DNA of 64,000 bases from Cricetomys ansorgei (lineage: Eukaryota; Chordata; Mammalia; Rodentia; Nesomyidae). The notes beneath the pieces were generated by a model. The model was not told where the DNA came from. It made no database searches and saw only the letters and a program-made list of their open reading frames with translations. This document shows positions 11,633 to 24,110 of this stretch, piece by piece. Every line of letters begins with the position of its first letter. Position 1 is the stretch's first letter. The stretch is taken from NCBI GenBank assembly GCA_026225945.1, contig JAMJFZ010004061.1, forward strand, positions 22,923,501 to 22,987,500, in the 5' to 3' direction. The translations under genes were made by a program, and so were the position numbers.

Positions 11633-13664
11633 ATCTCTCCCCATACATCTCATCCCATTTTTTCTACATAAAGATTCAATGTGTATGTGTATCCTGATTC
11701 ATTATATTTTAAATAACAACTAATTATGGATCCCAACATAGTCCTGGACTACATTATAAACCTTTATAAATCTTTTGCTTACCAGGCCAGCCATGTTTTA
11801 ACTAATGGCAGTCCACTAAAAGACCAGGAATAGCATTTCACAGCTATGTCAGTTAATTCCACTGGTGAACCATCTGGCATTTGTACAGGACTCAGAGAAG
11901 CACTTAATAAAGATTTGGGGCAAACAGGAGGACAGCCAAGCTACTCAATAATTGGCAAAAGAAATGTACGTGGTGTACATTACACCATTGCTTCCTTATA
12001 AAATTGGAGCATCTTTTCACTTGCATGCACAATTCTGGGAAAAAATTCTATTCCAGGTTTCTCATCTGCTGGCTGCCATTCTATTTTGCAACACCAGTGT
12101 TACTGGAATTTTTTAAATTGATGTTCTTGACATTAAGAATATGATTTAATATTAGGTTATGACTTGAAAGATACTGATAGGTCATAGAGTTATGTGCAGT
12201 AAGTGTGACAATTTGAAAAGAAGACAATACATAGGGGATGCATTGTGTCCTGAGTGCTGTCTGCCTTATAAATCTAGAGTCAAATCAAATGTTATAGCTA
12301 GTAAACACTACTGGCACCTGCTGGTTTCTCCCCAGGTGGGCTTTAGACCTCTGCTTCCCCATGCAGCCCCTTCTCTACAGTACTCTTAGGGTTTCTGCCC
12401 TACATCAGCAACCTACAGGATACATGTCTATGTTTAAGCCTTGGGTGGTCCACCCCCTGACCCTGATGGCAGAATAAAGGAACCATGATGTAGTCCCTCA
12501 GAATTCTGTTCTTGTAACTGCCCTATCTTGCAAACATAAAATCATGCACATTTGGCTCAATAAGGATATAGAAATCTCCATTTTGGCATTTCTTATCATC
12601 CTTCTATTCTCCCTATTGCCTGGCACCAAAGTCTGATGCATCAATAATCCACAAGAAAGGTTCTCAGAATGAATAAAGATTCTGGCAGCCAATTAGCAAA
12701 ACTCAAATATATCAAAGCAAGCTCTGGATTTGGAGAGTCACCTTCCAAAGAAGCTTGAAGAAACCTAGAATTCCCATGGTAGTCTTTAAACTGAACTTTT
12801 CCTTCAGCCCAGGGAAAGCAACTATGTTAAAAATAATTTTACTCCAAAATGATACCATTCTGAGTAGCAGGGTCACAAATATCAAGGGGAAAAGAAACAT
12901 CCCATTATCCTGAATGGCCCTTTATGTATGGTAACAGAGCAAGACCTTATTCTAAAAAAAAAATAAGTAGATTCCTCTTTGGGGTCCCCTCTCTGATTCC
13001 AGACTTTCCATTTCCAACTCAAGTCTTCTTTGGCAACCAGCCAAGTTGCCACACCAGCAGAATCAACAGTGTTGCACTCGACAGTCCGCAGTCAGTCCCT
13101 GCTGGGCATATTTATTTCCATTCTGAGTAATTCTCTCCAAGGCAGCAATTGTGAAAATGGACTCTATTCACTGGGTTGATAGTGATAAGCTAAAAGAATA
13201 ATTGAGGTCCATGACCTGTGAGTCAAACCAGCAGAGAGGGAACACGGGTAACCCACAAAAGCTCCACATGACAGAATTGCAGTGGGAGATTCAACAAGTC
13301 AACTATAAAAATACTTTAAAAATGAAAAGAGGTTTCAGTAATCATTTGGGGATATGTAGAGAAGTCATCTAAAGAAGTAAGATTTAGGAGAAATGGTCAT
13401 TTTAGCAATAGGGCAGTAGATAGAATGATTAGAATATTTAAATCTTGATTCCGTCTCACAGTAGATTTTTTCAGACTCCTTTTGAGAAATAAGTAACTAG
13501 AAACAGAAATTCATAAAAGCAATGGTTTAAGCTAGCAGATCCATCAAAAATATAGATGTGGAATGAGAAAAAGCAGGTTCGATTTTGGAAGTTGTGTGGT
13601 GATTTACCACTGATTGACAAGAAATTAAGGATCATTCATTCACAGAAATTGTGAATGACCATAA
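11633..13664. other. Unassigned stretch of about 2 kb
   Basis: No repeat, exon or RNA gene recognised. A 65-codon frame at 12192-12389 begins with a CxxC-like pair but has no further zinc-binding pattern. It is probably chance. Confidence 0.45.
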
Positions 13665-13910
13665 TATATAAAGTCTGTCAATAAGCTTACTACGTATGAG
13701 GAACTGTCTGGAGTATTTTACAGGTAATAATAATTCATTTAATCTTCAAATACCTCTGGGAGCTAAGTGTTATTATTATATAAAGTTTACACCTGAAACA
13801 AGGCACCAAAAGATTAGATGACTGCTCCATTGTAACAAAGAAGCCAGTAAGGGCTGGGGAACAGATCCATGATGTTGACGACTAGAGTCTGGCTCTAACT
13901 ATTGTACACA
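13665..13910 (+). mobile_element. MIR SINE
   Basis: MIR order on plus: 'cttactacgtatgaggaact', 'ggagtattttacaggt', 'tcatttaatcttcaaatacc', 'agctaagtgttattattata', and a 3' side with 'agtctggctctaac'. Confidence 0.7.
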
Positions 13911-14284
13911 GTGTTCTTGAGTTCATAGCTTGTGCCAGATTTATGTTGCAAAGCTGATAGCTATTACACAGTTTAATCACTTTAATCACTGTAAGTTACT
14001 TTCACATCTCTTTCTCAGAGACAAAAACAATGAATAAGGCAATATGCAGAGACTAGCTAGAGAAAGAAAGTTTGACAATGATGGCCCCTCTTCAGGCTGA
14101 GGATTCTTGACTACAGAATACAAGAATTAAGCAAGTACATGGGTATAATGTTGGTGAGAAAGACAGTACACACAATTATAAAATATGTATGATCTAAGTG
14201 TCCCTGAAGCTATATGTCACTGGTGAATACCAAGAAGACATTGTTGTAAGTTGCAATGCCTTACATAAATATTAGAATATAATG
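13911..14284. other. Unassigned non-coding stretch
   Basis: Nothing identifiable except 'gtttaatcactttaatcac', a small 10-bp direct duplication near 13970. Confidence 0.4.
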
Positions 14285-14456
14285 GTGATGATGATGATGA
14301 TACTACTATACTACTGATAATAATAATAAAGATGATGATGAAGATGAAGAAGAGAAGATGAAGAAAGAGAAGAGAAGAAGAAGAAGAAGAAGAAGAAGAA
14401 GAAGAAGAAGAAGAAGAAGAAGAAGAAGAAGAAGAAGAAGAAGAAGGAGAAAAAGG
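14285..14456. repeat. Compound (GAT)n-(TAA)n-(GAA)n array
   Basis: GAT triplets grade into ATA and then into about 80 bp of nearly pure GAA/AGA. The purine-only GAA part can form triplex DNA. The poly-arginine frame across it is a by-product. Confidence 0.97.
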
Positions 14457-14496
14457 AATGATGCCTGCCTGAAAACTAAGTCAAATTTCTTTAACT

Positions 14497-14580
14497 CATT
14501 TTTTTTTCAGTTCTGGAGATTGAACTCAGAGCCTAGTGCTTGATCAGCCATCATTCTTCTTCTGAGCTATATCACAAGCC
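14497..14580 (-). mobile_element. ID/B4-like SINE head
   Basis: A T-run of 8 is followed by 'gttctggagattgaactcag' and 'tctgagctatatcac', the reverse of an ID-type tRNA head. It is separate from the B4 next to it. Confidence 0.5.
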
Positions 14581-14775
14581 ATGATATATAGTTCAGGCTA
14601 GCCTTGAACTTGTGATTGTCCTGCCTCTGCCTCTTTGACATATCCCCCCACCAATATACCCTCAACTCAATGGCTACAGGATTTATTTGTTTGTTTGGAT
14701 TTTTTCACTCCCAGGCATTTTATCACATGTGCTAGTCATGTACTCCACCACTGAGCTACTACATCCTTCAGTGAC
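14581..14775 (-). mobile_element. B4-type SINE
   Basis: A reversed B1-like piece ('gttcaggctagccttgaac', 'cctgcctctgcctc') is followed at 14700-14775 by a reversed ID-like head ending 'ctccaccactgagctac'. An insertion or decay separates the two halves. Confidence 0.6.
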
Positions 14776-14934
14776 TAACAAATATTTTTAAGCCCTTACT
14801 AAGGATTAAGCAAACAACCATCTAGGAACTGAACAGAACAGAGTACCCATGAAAAGCATCATACTTTGTTTTTTTGCTTTCTTCTAAGACTATGTTATGA
14901 CAGAGAAGTTATACTAGATCACTGAGACTGAGGG

Positions 14935-15120
14935 CTGGTTTCTAGCTATATGACTTTGGACCAATTATTCAATATCCATAAACTATGCTTTCTTTATTTC
15001 TGAAACTAAAGTTGTCTTACTCACAGAATTGTTCTAAGAATTTAATGACCAACTGCATGTGGATCAAGGCACAAAATAAGTGTCAATAAGTGGTATCCAT
15101 GTCATTGTTACTGCAGCTGT
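14935..15120 (-). mobile_element. MIR SINE
   Basis: Reverse MIR: 'ctagctatatgactttggac', 'ttctttatttctgaaactaa', 'tcacagaattgttctaagaa', then 'caaaataagtgtcaataag'. Confidence 0.68.
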
Positions 15121-17089
15121 GACAGTGACCACAGACACATGTGCATTTGCTTGTTTCTAATGCATGTCTACCTCATAAGCCATTCCCTTTCTTCCACAGT
15201 GTATCTTCTACTCCATTCCATCTGAATGGCAGTTATCTTGCCTGGTAATCCCTAGCCACCAGATCTCAGGGAATCTGTCCCTACCTCTGCAATAACTGCC
15301 ACATGTAAACTGCTTTGAGAGCCTTTGCTTAGAGACTGTGACATGACCACCAGTTCACCATAATCATTGGTATATTATCTTTCATGTACTTCCAAGCTCT
15401 GAAAGGAACAGTAGCTTGCTTGGACCTCACATTTAAAGCTGAGAATCTAGGGGATTGCTTTCTTGATTACTTCCCTGCCACTAATTGCTGCTCTATTGAT
15501 CATTGCCTTATCTGGTTCCTCTGGTCTTGCCTTTTCAATATGGTGATGCTGTCAACTCTTGCTCTATTGACTGCCCTGACAATCATCACTTTCTCTGGCC
15601 CTATTCTCCTCCCACTGGTGTTTTCTAGTGACACATTTATATGAATTAGATCCTAAAACAATGACTGTCATCTTATGCTATTTAAGAGCCTCACTTTGGA
15701 ATCAAGGTCAGGATCTTAACTCACACTTGAGATCTACACAGCACCATGTTCCCTTTCCAGTTTTTTAAAAAAAACCAAATAGCCATAAGATTATTTGTTT
15801 ACTCCAAGCCCTTTGTTTATCCTCCCTACAAACAAGCTCCACTTTGATCTTTCCAGTTAAACTTGTTTTATCCACTCTCAGTGCCTGGGTTCTGGTGGGT
15901 TTATGCTTCCTCCCAGGTTCCACATGAAGCCTGCCATTGTACGTATGTACCAGTGAAGAGGAGGGAGGGAAAGAAGAACATCAGACTCACTTTAGATCAA
16001 GCAGCCAGATTTTATCTCTGCTTCTAGAAAGGTGTGTAATCTTACCCAAACGGCATGAATTTTATCAAAGTAAGTTACTTAAACAAGCAAACAAACAAGC
16101 AAACAAATCTGTACAGCAGCAATGCAGTGTGGCCCACAGCTCTTTGGAACAGAATGGGCATGTGCTATCCCTAAGTGCTATCCAGGAGCCAATAGAAACA
16201 AAAATTATTCCTATAAATAACACTAGGATGTCATTTACCATTGTTATATTGTTGCCATTTTCACTAACAGTAAAAATATCGCACTGGTACCTCAGTGTGA
16301 AGTATGAAGTAAGGTAGGGATGCAAGGCATATACATGTGGTCATTGCACTTTGTACAAAGGAGGGATTGCAGGGAGAGAGAGGGAGGTGATGGGGGTGAC
16401 TAGGGGCTGAACGGGAACAGGATTGTCTTTAACAATTACATTTTTAACCATATGAAGTCTTTACCCTGGAGTGTTAATGTGATCATGGTGATAGAGTAGG
16501 TAGCATCTGCAAAGTACTTCTGATGCTCACATTTGTGTAAAAACAGCTGCCCACCACACCAACAGCTATTTTCTGGAGCATTACTTTTCATGGTGAGTCA
16601 GGACAACTGTACTCATTACAAATTAAATATTTATTTGCTAGACAATTTCTTGAAAAGGGAGAACCTAAGGCTTCAAAGAAGATAATTGACAATATTCATT
16701 GTTTAGGGTGAGAATTAAAATTTTGTAAAACTTGTCTCAGACAATGTGAAGTTGACAGTGACCCATACATAAATACTGTGCTGACAACATTGGTGGTAAG
16801 AATAACGCAGAGAGTATTTTTATATATAATGCAGTACACTGTGCCAGTGATTAGGAATCTGCATAATTCAGTGAGCCACTGTCTTCCAACTGGCCAATGA
16901 ACAGTGCTACAACCACAGATACAGGCAATGCACGGAGTGACCACTAGATTGTATGTTAACAGGAGAAAAGGCTCATCGGTGTTTCATATTCAGCTGGGTA
17001 CATACCATACATATGTGTAAAGGTAAGAGGAAAACCTTATCATGTGTCTTCGCCTTCCATCATATTTGAGGTTTTCTACCACATCTACC
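15121..17089. other. Unassigned stretch of about 2 kb
   Basis: Only a small AAAC-type run near 16082-16108 and a GA-rich patch near 16372-16390 stand out. The 126-codon frame at 15937-16317 overlaps an 86-codon antisense frame and shows no domain, so it is not called. Confidence 0.45.
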
Positions 17090-17258
17090 AGTTTAGCTGG
17101 GGTTTCTTTCATCTCTGCTTTACATCCTGTATAGTAGGAGTGCTAGGATTACAGAAGTACACCACTGTGTCTACTTTCGTGTGTGTTCTGAGCATCCTAA
17201 TGCAGGTCCCCACTTTCACATAGCAAGCACTTTAGCCACTAAACCATCTTTAATTCCC
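17090..17258 (-). mobile_element. B4-like SINE, diverged
   Basis: 'agtgctaggattacagaagt' (reversed B1 5' end) is followed by 'catagcaagcactttagcca' and 'actaaaccatcttt' (reversed tRNA-like head). Confidence 0.55.
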
Positions 17259-17629
17259 ACAACTAGTATTTTGTAAACTATTTTCCACTTGTATTTTAAT
17301 ATCAAAGTTATTATCAATAACCATCTAACTAAAGTACAGGAATAGTTGTTGTTTTTCCAATATATATCATGAGGGCAGATTTTCCTTCATGTATATCACA
17401 AGAGATCACATACGTATATAAACAAAAGAATATGGGTACATTCTAGTAAGTCCAACATTAAATCTTTAAAAAGTACAAAACAATGCCATTTCCATCATAT
17501 TTGTTTGTCAATGATTATATTAAATTACTTACATTTTAAAAAACACAGGATGGATTAATTATTTTAGGAAAAATAATGTTTTAACACATTAGCTTTCATT
17601 TTTCATTAAATTTTTAAAAATTTTCAATA
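17259..17629. other. Unassigned AT-rich stretch
   Basis: Very AT-rich with many short A/T runs. No element identified. Confidence 0.4.
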
Positions 17630-17822
17630 TATGTATGCATGAGTTTCTGTGTGTCACTGCTGGTTCCTGTAAAGGGAAGAAGGAAGAATGAAGGGGGATG
17701 TCTGATCCCCTAGGAATCAGAGTTAATATGTAGTTGTGAGCTATCCAACAAGAGTGCTGGGAGTCAAATGTAGGTCCTCTGAAAGAACAGTATGCTCATA
17801 ACTGCTGAGCCATCTCTCTATA
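17630..17822 (-). mobile_element. B3-type SINE
   Basis: Reverse B3: 'tctgatcccctaggaatcag', 'agagtgctgggagtcaaatg', 'tctgaaagaacagtatg' and the head 'ctgctgagccatctctct'. The compound microsatellite starts 14 bp beyond its 5' end. Confidence 0.75.
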
Positions 17823-17835
17823 CCCTTAGTTTCCA

Positions 17836-18405
17836 TTTTTAAAAATATGCATACATATGTATATTTTTTAAATGACATATTTTTTCCTTTGGATATGTGT
17901 GTGTGTATGTGTATATATATATATATATATGCATACATATATATACACACATATATATACACACATATATATGCATACATATATATACACACATATATAT
18001 ACACATATATATATGCATACATATATATACACACATATATATATATACACATATATATGTATATGCATACATAATATATATATACACACATATACATACA
18101 TATATATATATACACACACACACAAACATATACAAATATATATATATCAATCACACACATACATCCAAAGAAAAAAATGTGTGTGTGTGTGATATATATA
18201 TACACATATATGTATACATATACATATTTATATATATATATATGTATATATATACATATATATCTCACACATTTTTTCCTTTGGATGTATGTGTTTGTGT
18301 GTGTATACATACATGTATATGTACATGTGTGTGTGATATATATATACATCACATACACACACATACACACACATACATACACACATACATCCAAAGGAAA
18401 AAAAT
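17836..18405. repeat. Compound TA/CA/TG microsatellite with internal inverted motifs
   Basis: About 570 bp of TATA, CACA, CATA and GCATAC repeats. A shared motif 'tttcctttggat' occurs at 17883-17894 and 18275-18286, with its reverse complement at about 18162-18175 (one G lost) and 18389-18402, so the copies alternate in orientation. All the long frames through it encode Tyr/Ile/Cys/Val repeats and are not genes. Confidence 0.93.
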
Positions 18406-18483
18406 AATCTTTCAGACACTCAATAACTTTCAAAAGTCTAAAGGAGTTTAGAGACCAAGATACTTTTGTTCTATGAGAGAGTT

Positions 18484-18614
18484 ATGAGACAATTTCTCTT
18501 GTAACCCACACTGGCCCTTAAATTTTCTATGTAGCCAAAAGTGACCTTGAACTCCCAATCTTCCTGTCCCTACTCCCCACGTACTGGGATTGCAAACATA
18601 GAAATTGCCCAACT
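18484..18614 (-). mobile_element. B1-like SINE, old
   Basis: Reversed B1 features: 'tgagacaatttctcttgtaa', 'gccaaaagtgaccttgaact', 'cgtactgggattgcaaac'. About 130 bp and diverged. Confidence 0.65.
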
Positions 18615-18989
18615 CACAACCAAGAATTTTGCTATTTGCAGAGCTCTTTTGAAGGATCAACCTACTTCCATATATAAAATGCCCTGCACAAAACTTGGTA
18701 TCTAGTTAGTATCCAATAAATATCAGGGCTTCACAACCACTTAAGAATAATTTATGGGAAGATACCTTTATATGGTTTCTAAATGAACATCTGTACAACT
18801 ATATTATATATACACACATACATAAATTTCAAACACAAGGACATTTTTCCTTTATCATTAAAGATGTCATTTGAAGTCACCTCTAATAACCTAGGTCTGG
18901 AAAACACATTCTCACTTTGCCAACCAAAGCCATCACCATTACCTGACTGAATTATTTCAACCACTTAATAAACAGCCTCACTGCATCCT
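18615..18989. other. Unassigned; weak L2/MIR-like end
   Basis: 'tatctagttagtatccaataaatat' style sequence near 18700 hints at an L2/MIR tail, but it is too short to call. Confidence 0.3.
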
Positions 18990-19560
18990 TCCTCACACCT
19001 TTCGGCATAATTTCAACATCATGACCCATCATCCTGCTGACACTGCTTGCTCCCTTTCTCAAGACTCTTCCATGCCTTTGCTTCCAGCTCAAAGCAAAGC
19101 AAATGTTTTCACACACCCACTGCTCACTCCCATTGTCTCTGAAGTCACCTCCCATGGCTCTCCTCCCTACCTGTCCCCTCTGTCCTGAGCACCCTAGCGT
19201 CCATATTGCTGGACGATACCCATCTTTTTACACTCACTCCTCCCATAACTGGAAATCTTACCTCCAGTAAACCCTTTTTTCTTTGTGATACTGGAAGTTC
19301 CATAAAGGTGTATCTGAATGCCCATCAATTCTTGGGTAGTCCACTTTCCCACTCTGCTACTAGGGTCCTATTCTGCCTTTCTTTCCTCTTTAGCAGGTAC
19401 CTTCATTTATACAACATATGCAATTATGTGTTGGTTGTCTTCCCAGCTGAAATACTGTTTCTGTAAGGGTTAACAATTTTGTCTATTCATTCTATCATAT
19501 GCCAGGCACATAAGAGATGCTTAAATGTATTTGCTGACTAAAATAGTAGATGAATAAACA
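18990..19560 (+). mobile_element. L2 LINE 3' end
   Basis: The pyrimidine-rich L2 3' region ends with 'gccaggcacataagagatgc' and 'gtatttgctgactaaa', corresponding to the L2 'gcctggcacatagtaggcgc...tatttgttgaatga' terminus. A typical old, gapped copy. Confidence 0.58.
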
Positions 19561-21184
19561 AATGAACAATATTGCCATAACCAATTTGGAGATTTCCTCA
19601 TGTGTAGAAGGGCTTTCTGAACGCATACCCACTAAGATATATTTTCAGGGAGCTCTTGACTCTTATCTCCAAATCTCCCATGGAGCGTGTAACTTTGTAT
19701 CCATGGAAAATGCAATAGTTTTACCAAGATTGGCAATTTTCCTGGAAGAAAGAATGAAATTTTTTGATCTCTGAATGAAGACTAAGAACATCTGAAGGGG
19801 ACTAGAATAATCGACTTGGGTCAGCTCAGCAGGGAAAATAAAATCACTTGAGGAAATAAAAGAACACAACTGGTCACAACCCAGCATCTTCCAGTTAAAC
19901 TTGAAGGTAAGGAGATAGTATGACATTTGTTCATCACGTTGGTCCCTATGTTTTACCCTGAAAAACCCTAGGAAGTAATTCAAAAGTCAATACACACCAC
20001 AAAGAAAGAACACTTAATTCAATTTCAAGAACATGGGAGGTGGGGTGAGAATATAAAAATGGAAATAATAATAGGAATCTGTGGGCTAAAACTTCAGCCA
20101 GGTGGGAAGCCAGGATGTAATGGGATTCTCTGTAAAGTATGTAATACACTGCTGGGTATACAGTGAGCACCACACATGTGTTACTTATTGTGATTACTTA
20201 TCACTTATACTTATCACTAAGTATTTAGCTAGTAAACGTGAGGCTGAATGGGTGTTATATGAGGACTTATGGAGTCTGTGGAAGCCTGGAATAGATCATT
20301 TTGCTAGTGAGAAAATAAGTAGGGGATATTTTAGGGTAGAAGACAAACCATGTCTTCAGTTAAGGACCTTAAGAATCTCCCACCTAGGTAGAATCTCTTG
20401 TCTCTCAAATCATCATATGGAGATTAACCCAGGAAGGACCAGACACAGATATAGAGAGGGAGATAACCTCTGGTGTCTTACAGATCCTCAGAGAACAAGC
20501 AAAAGATCTAAGAACAACTGTTCACTGTCCACAGACAGCTAGAAGCTAAATGAGGTGGGGGCAGCATGCAAGTGTAATATATTTAAACATCATGCCTTAA
20601 ACGAGGCCCCTAACTTCCAAAAACTCTTTCCTCCTAATAAATGTTCCCATTCGCAGGCACTACCCAATCATAAAGCTTCTCATCTCCAGTTATTTCTTTA
20701 AGGTCACCCTTACAACATTGTAAGGAAAATAAATGCAGGGAACATATTCCACATACACTTGATGCTTAAGTGTTTATTTACAAAGCTAAAATGTGTCTAT
20801 AAATGCGTACGTTTATGTGTATAAAAATGTTTGTGTGTGTGCCATGCTGTGTACCTGCAGATTCTCTGAGCTGAAATTTTCAGAATGAATAATCACTGCA
20901 CTCTGGGTTAACTTTTTATTTGTCAAATTTTAAGTTCCTAAGAACCCCAAATTTCACTATAGGCACTGGTTGCCTTGTCTACAATAGTTATCAAATTCTT
21001 GTTTCATACATTTCTCTTTTACAGCTCTAATGCCTGGATCTTATTTTATCCTTTAATAATATCTAATGTAGGAATCTTGGAATTCTGAATAGAATCCCTT
21101 AGGAGCCTCCCAGTAAGTCAACCCAACATAGTAGAACTGTGATTTCCATGAATTTCAGTTTGTGTAGAGAATGTTATTATGTCT
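19561..21184. other. Unassigned stretch of about 1.6 kb
   Basis: No repeat recognised. The 146-codon frame at 20102-20542 lacks domain, signal or coding-like composition, and I read it as chance. A short TG patch lies near 20830. Confidence 0.45.
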
Positions 21185-21439
21185 AGAGACTGAGAAGATG
21201 ACTCAGTTGGTAATGTGCTTGTCATGCAAGCATGAAGACTTGCGATCTGAACTTATGTAAAAAGTCAGGCTTAGTCACACCTTCTTCTAAGCCCAACACT
21301 GGGGAGGCAGAAGCAGGCAGATCCCAGGTGCTCACTGGCCTAGCCTAATCGGTGAGCAACAGGTTCTACTGAGAAACCCTGACTCACAAAATAGGAAGAA
21401 GGGGGAAGGTGAGATGAGGAGGAGGAGGAGCAGGAGCAG

Positions 21440-21532
<93 letters not shown>

Positions 21533-21720
21533 AGAGGAAGAGAAGCAAAGTAGAAGTTGCAGGTGGTGGTGGTGGTGGTGGTGGTAGTGGCAGTAGTAAG
21601 GTGTAGTGCTCTTGAGCAATAACACTGGAGCTTGGTCTCTGGCCTGCATATGTGCATACACAAATATGTACACCCACCTTCATATCCACCAACACCAATA
21701 TCCCCACATACACATACAGA
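21185..21720 (+). mobile_element. Composite B3A-type SINE (B2 head + B1-like body)
   Basis: A head 'gagaagatgactcagttggt', then a B1-like middle ('ggggaggcagaagcaggcag', 'gagaaaccctgactcac'), and the distal 'tctctggcctgcatatgtgc' end. The two normally close halves are pushed apart by about 180 bp of microsatellite. Confidence 0.68.
21418..21590. repeat. (GGAGCA)n and (GGT)n expansion inside a SINE
   Basis: GGA triplets lead into about 17 GGAGCA hexamers (to 21531), then a spacer, then GGT triplets at 21562-21584. Regular GG runs every 4 bases could form two-layer G-quadruplexes. Reverse frames give Pro-Ala, Ser-Cys and Leu runs only. Confidence 0.96.
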
Positions 21721-22499
21721 AAGAGAATAAGAATGCTGTCACATCTCCTGAAATTAGATTCAGCAGTAAAAAGGAAAAGAAAATATTTTCAGCTTTTGCA
21801 TTCACACTGAGCTCTTGGTGGGATATTACTGTTCAAAAACTAGTTATAATAGCTACAGAAGAGTGTTAGGGAAAACGAATGATAAACACAGCTTCAGTCA
21901 AATGTGAGGTGATGAAGATTCCATCCTCCCAATAAAAACTCATGACAGTGAGACACAACTTTTCTAGATCAATGACATGTGCCAGCAGGATTAAAAATGG
22001 TTAAAATGCCAAAACTGTTAGCTAACAGCAGGAAATAACTACCTGCTCTTTGAGGATAACCTTCTAAACTAAACAGCTTCAAAGCTAATACTATGGCAGG
22101 CATAAGTGATTCACCTGCTCTTCCAGAATTACTACACATGGTTCACAGGAGAAGGAAAACAATTGATTTCCCTAGCAATAATATCAAGCCTTTTAAGTAA
22201 ACATATGGAGTTTCAGGGAAGTGTTCTCTTTCTCCTGTGTTTCTTTCCAAAGGGCATCGTATTTATGGGGAAGAACAGCATGCTTCATTTTCTCAGGACC
22301 TCCAGCTTCCTCTGGACACCATGAGCTAGCAGATGAGCTGGTAAACACCATGTTTGGGGTGGTGATGTCATCTGTATTTTAGAGGTGGGGTAAATGCTCA
22401 CTACTAGAATCTCTTTTAATGTCAAAACCATGGTAACAGTCTATTACATTGTGGATTCTGGATTTCTGGAAAACTGACCTCAAGTTAGCCTTCAACTAC
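21721..22499. other. Unassigned non-coding stretch
   Basis: No repeat or exon recognised up to the L1M piece at 22500. Confidence 0.4.
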
Positions 22500-22865
22500 A
22501 GTTCAAAAGAAAATCTACACAGTGGGCTGCTCAGCAGTACAAGGTATGGACCATTACATAGTAGCATATAGGAACAACAAAAGTGGCTCAGATTGAAAAT
22601 ACACAAAGAAATACACACACATATGCAGGCACAAATGACTAAATACTAATTGATTCCAGTTTTGTGAATTCTAAGAATAACCAAGAATTAGAAGCGAGTG
22701 TTGACCACACTAAGCAAAGAGGAACTTTTCAGAAATGGGAGTGTTCCATACATCCACTGTAAAAATGGTGGCTAGATGAATCTGTACGATCATTAAAACC
22801 CATTGAATTACAGACATAAAATCAATGAATTCAGATGAATGTAAATTATACCTTCATACTCCCTG
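22500..22865 (+). mobile_element. Ancient L1M 3' end
   Basis: Matches the sense strand of L1M 3' ends: 'gctgctcagcagtacaagg', 'ggaacttttcagaaatggga', 'tggtggctagatgaatctg' and the final 'gtaaattataccttca'. Opposite in orientation to the other two L1M relics in the window. Confidence 0.6.
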
Positions 22866-23017
22866 ACTGAAAAAACCCATAAAATTAAAATGGTACAAAG
22901 TACATAAATGGTTCCCTGAGTATTTGATGCTAGCAATTATTTCCATGAAAAAAATAACGTATATCCTCATGGGTATAATTTGTTGGATTTTCAAAGCTAG
23001 TAGACTACTGGCAATTT

Positions 23018-23125
23018 CAGCATCATCAAACTCTCATGTGCATGGCAGTCACCTGGGGAACCTGGTCAGTTAGGCAGAACAAAGATGCTGCGACTCTCCA
23101 AATGGTCCTCAGAGATGCAGATGTT
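23018..23125 (+). mobile_element. MER5A-like hAT-Charlie element
   Basis: 'ctcatgtgcatggcagtcac' and 'cacctggggaacctgg', followed by 'tcagagatgcagat', match the 5' half and centre of MER5A. The right arm is decayed. Confidence 0.55.
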
Positions 23126-23234
23126 TGTTGTCCATAGATGTCATATGGCAGACCCAAAGATTTTCCTCCTGTCAGAAGCTATGGGGATCTTGCTTTGCTT
23201 TCTGTAATGGATCTTGTTCCAGGAGTTTTGGTCA

Positions 23235-23275
23235 TGTTAGTCCAGTACTTCACCACTGAGCCACTCCCCAGCCTC
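23235..23275 (-). mobile_element. ID/B4 head fragment
   Basis: 'gtccagtacttcaccactga' and 'gccactccccagcctc' are the reverse of an ID-type SINE head. Only about 40 bp remains. Confidence 0.45.
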
Positions 23276-23489
23276 ACATTGACTATATTTGTTCTAAACA
23301 CAGCTTATGTCAACTTTACTTAATATATCTGTATTAAATATATTTCATATGCAGTTTGAATGTAAAAAAAATAGTAGATTTGCTAAAAATCTAATATTTG
23401 GTAAACACTCAATAATGGTAAGCTAATAAAACCACACCAGTGAAGTGATGGAAGGCAAGGAAGATAAATCCATCTAAATAGGAATAAAA

Positions 23490-24110
23490 TCTACAAAGAA
23501 TATTTTACTGATTCTTTGAGAATTTCATGCGTGCATACAATGTATTTTAATATTCACCTCTCCTACTCCTCCCAGATTTGCACTGCCTCAACTTCATATC
23601 TTTTCTTATAATAACCTACTCAGTCCAGTTGGTGTCACGTATATATGCAGGGGTGTAGTCACTCGCTGATGCATATTAGTCCTAGGAGGGGCTACACTCT
23701 TGAAGAAAACTGTTTCTCCCTTCTCTAGCAGCCATCAACTATTCACAGCTCTCTGGTTAGAGATGGGAACTCACAATCCCCTCCTCCACACACGTGTCAT
23801 CTACCCTGGATTGTTGACTAGCCTGATCTTGTACATGTCTTGCTCAGGCAACAATAGCTGCTGTCATGTCTTATCATGACCAGAAGACACTCTCTTGCCT
23901 GTGTCTTCCATGACTTCTTGCTCTTATAATCTTTCTACCCCTTCTCCATGATGTTCCCTGATATTTGTGGGGAGGGAGAGTCATAGAGTTGTCCCATTTC
24001 TGGATGAGTACTCATAGACAATTATTTTCTGCACTTTTCATTAGACTTATTCTACTTACAGAAAAGAGTTTTCTTTACAAAAACTGGGCAGAATTTGACT
24101 GTATCATAGA
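23490..24110 (-). mobile_element. Rodent L1 3' UTR piece
   Basis: Plus strand is the reverse of a rodent L1 3' UTR: 'gagaatttcatgcgtgcata', 'ctactcagtccagttggtgt', 'gatgttccctgatatttgtg', 'tagttgtcccatttctgg'-like text and 'gcactttcattag'-like text appear in that order. Confidence 0.62.

Noticed and set aside
14358..14543. Arginine-rich frame resembling a basic protein
   Set aside because: It is the GAA/AGA triplet array read in one phase and runs into a SINE.
17741..18451. Long frames up to 230 codons on both strands
   Set aside because: All consist of Tyr, Ile, Val, Cys, His and Thr repeats from TA/CA/TG microsatellites.
20102..20542. 146-codon plus-strand frame
   Set aside because: No recognisable domain and no transcript signals. 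The length is reachable by chance in 64 kb.
21332..21713. Three overlapping minus-strand frames with Pro-Ala, Ser-Cys and Leu runs
   Set aside because: All three phases are open because the unit is a stop-free hexamer.
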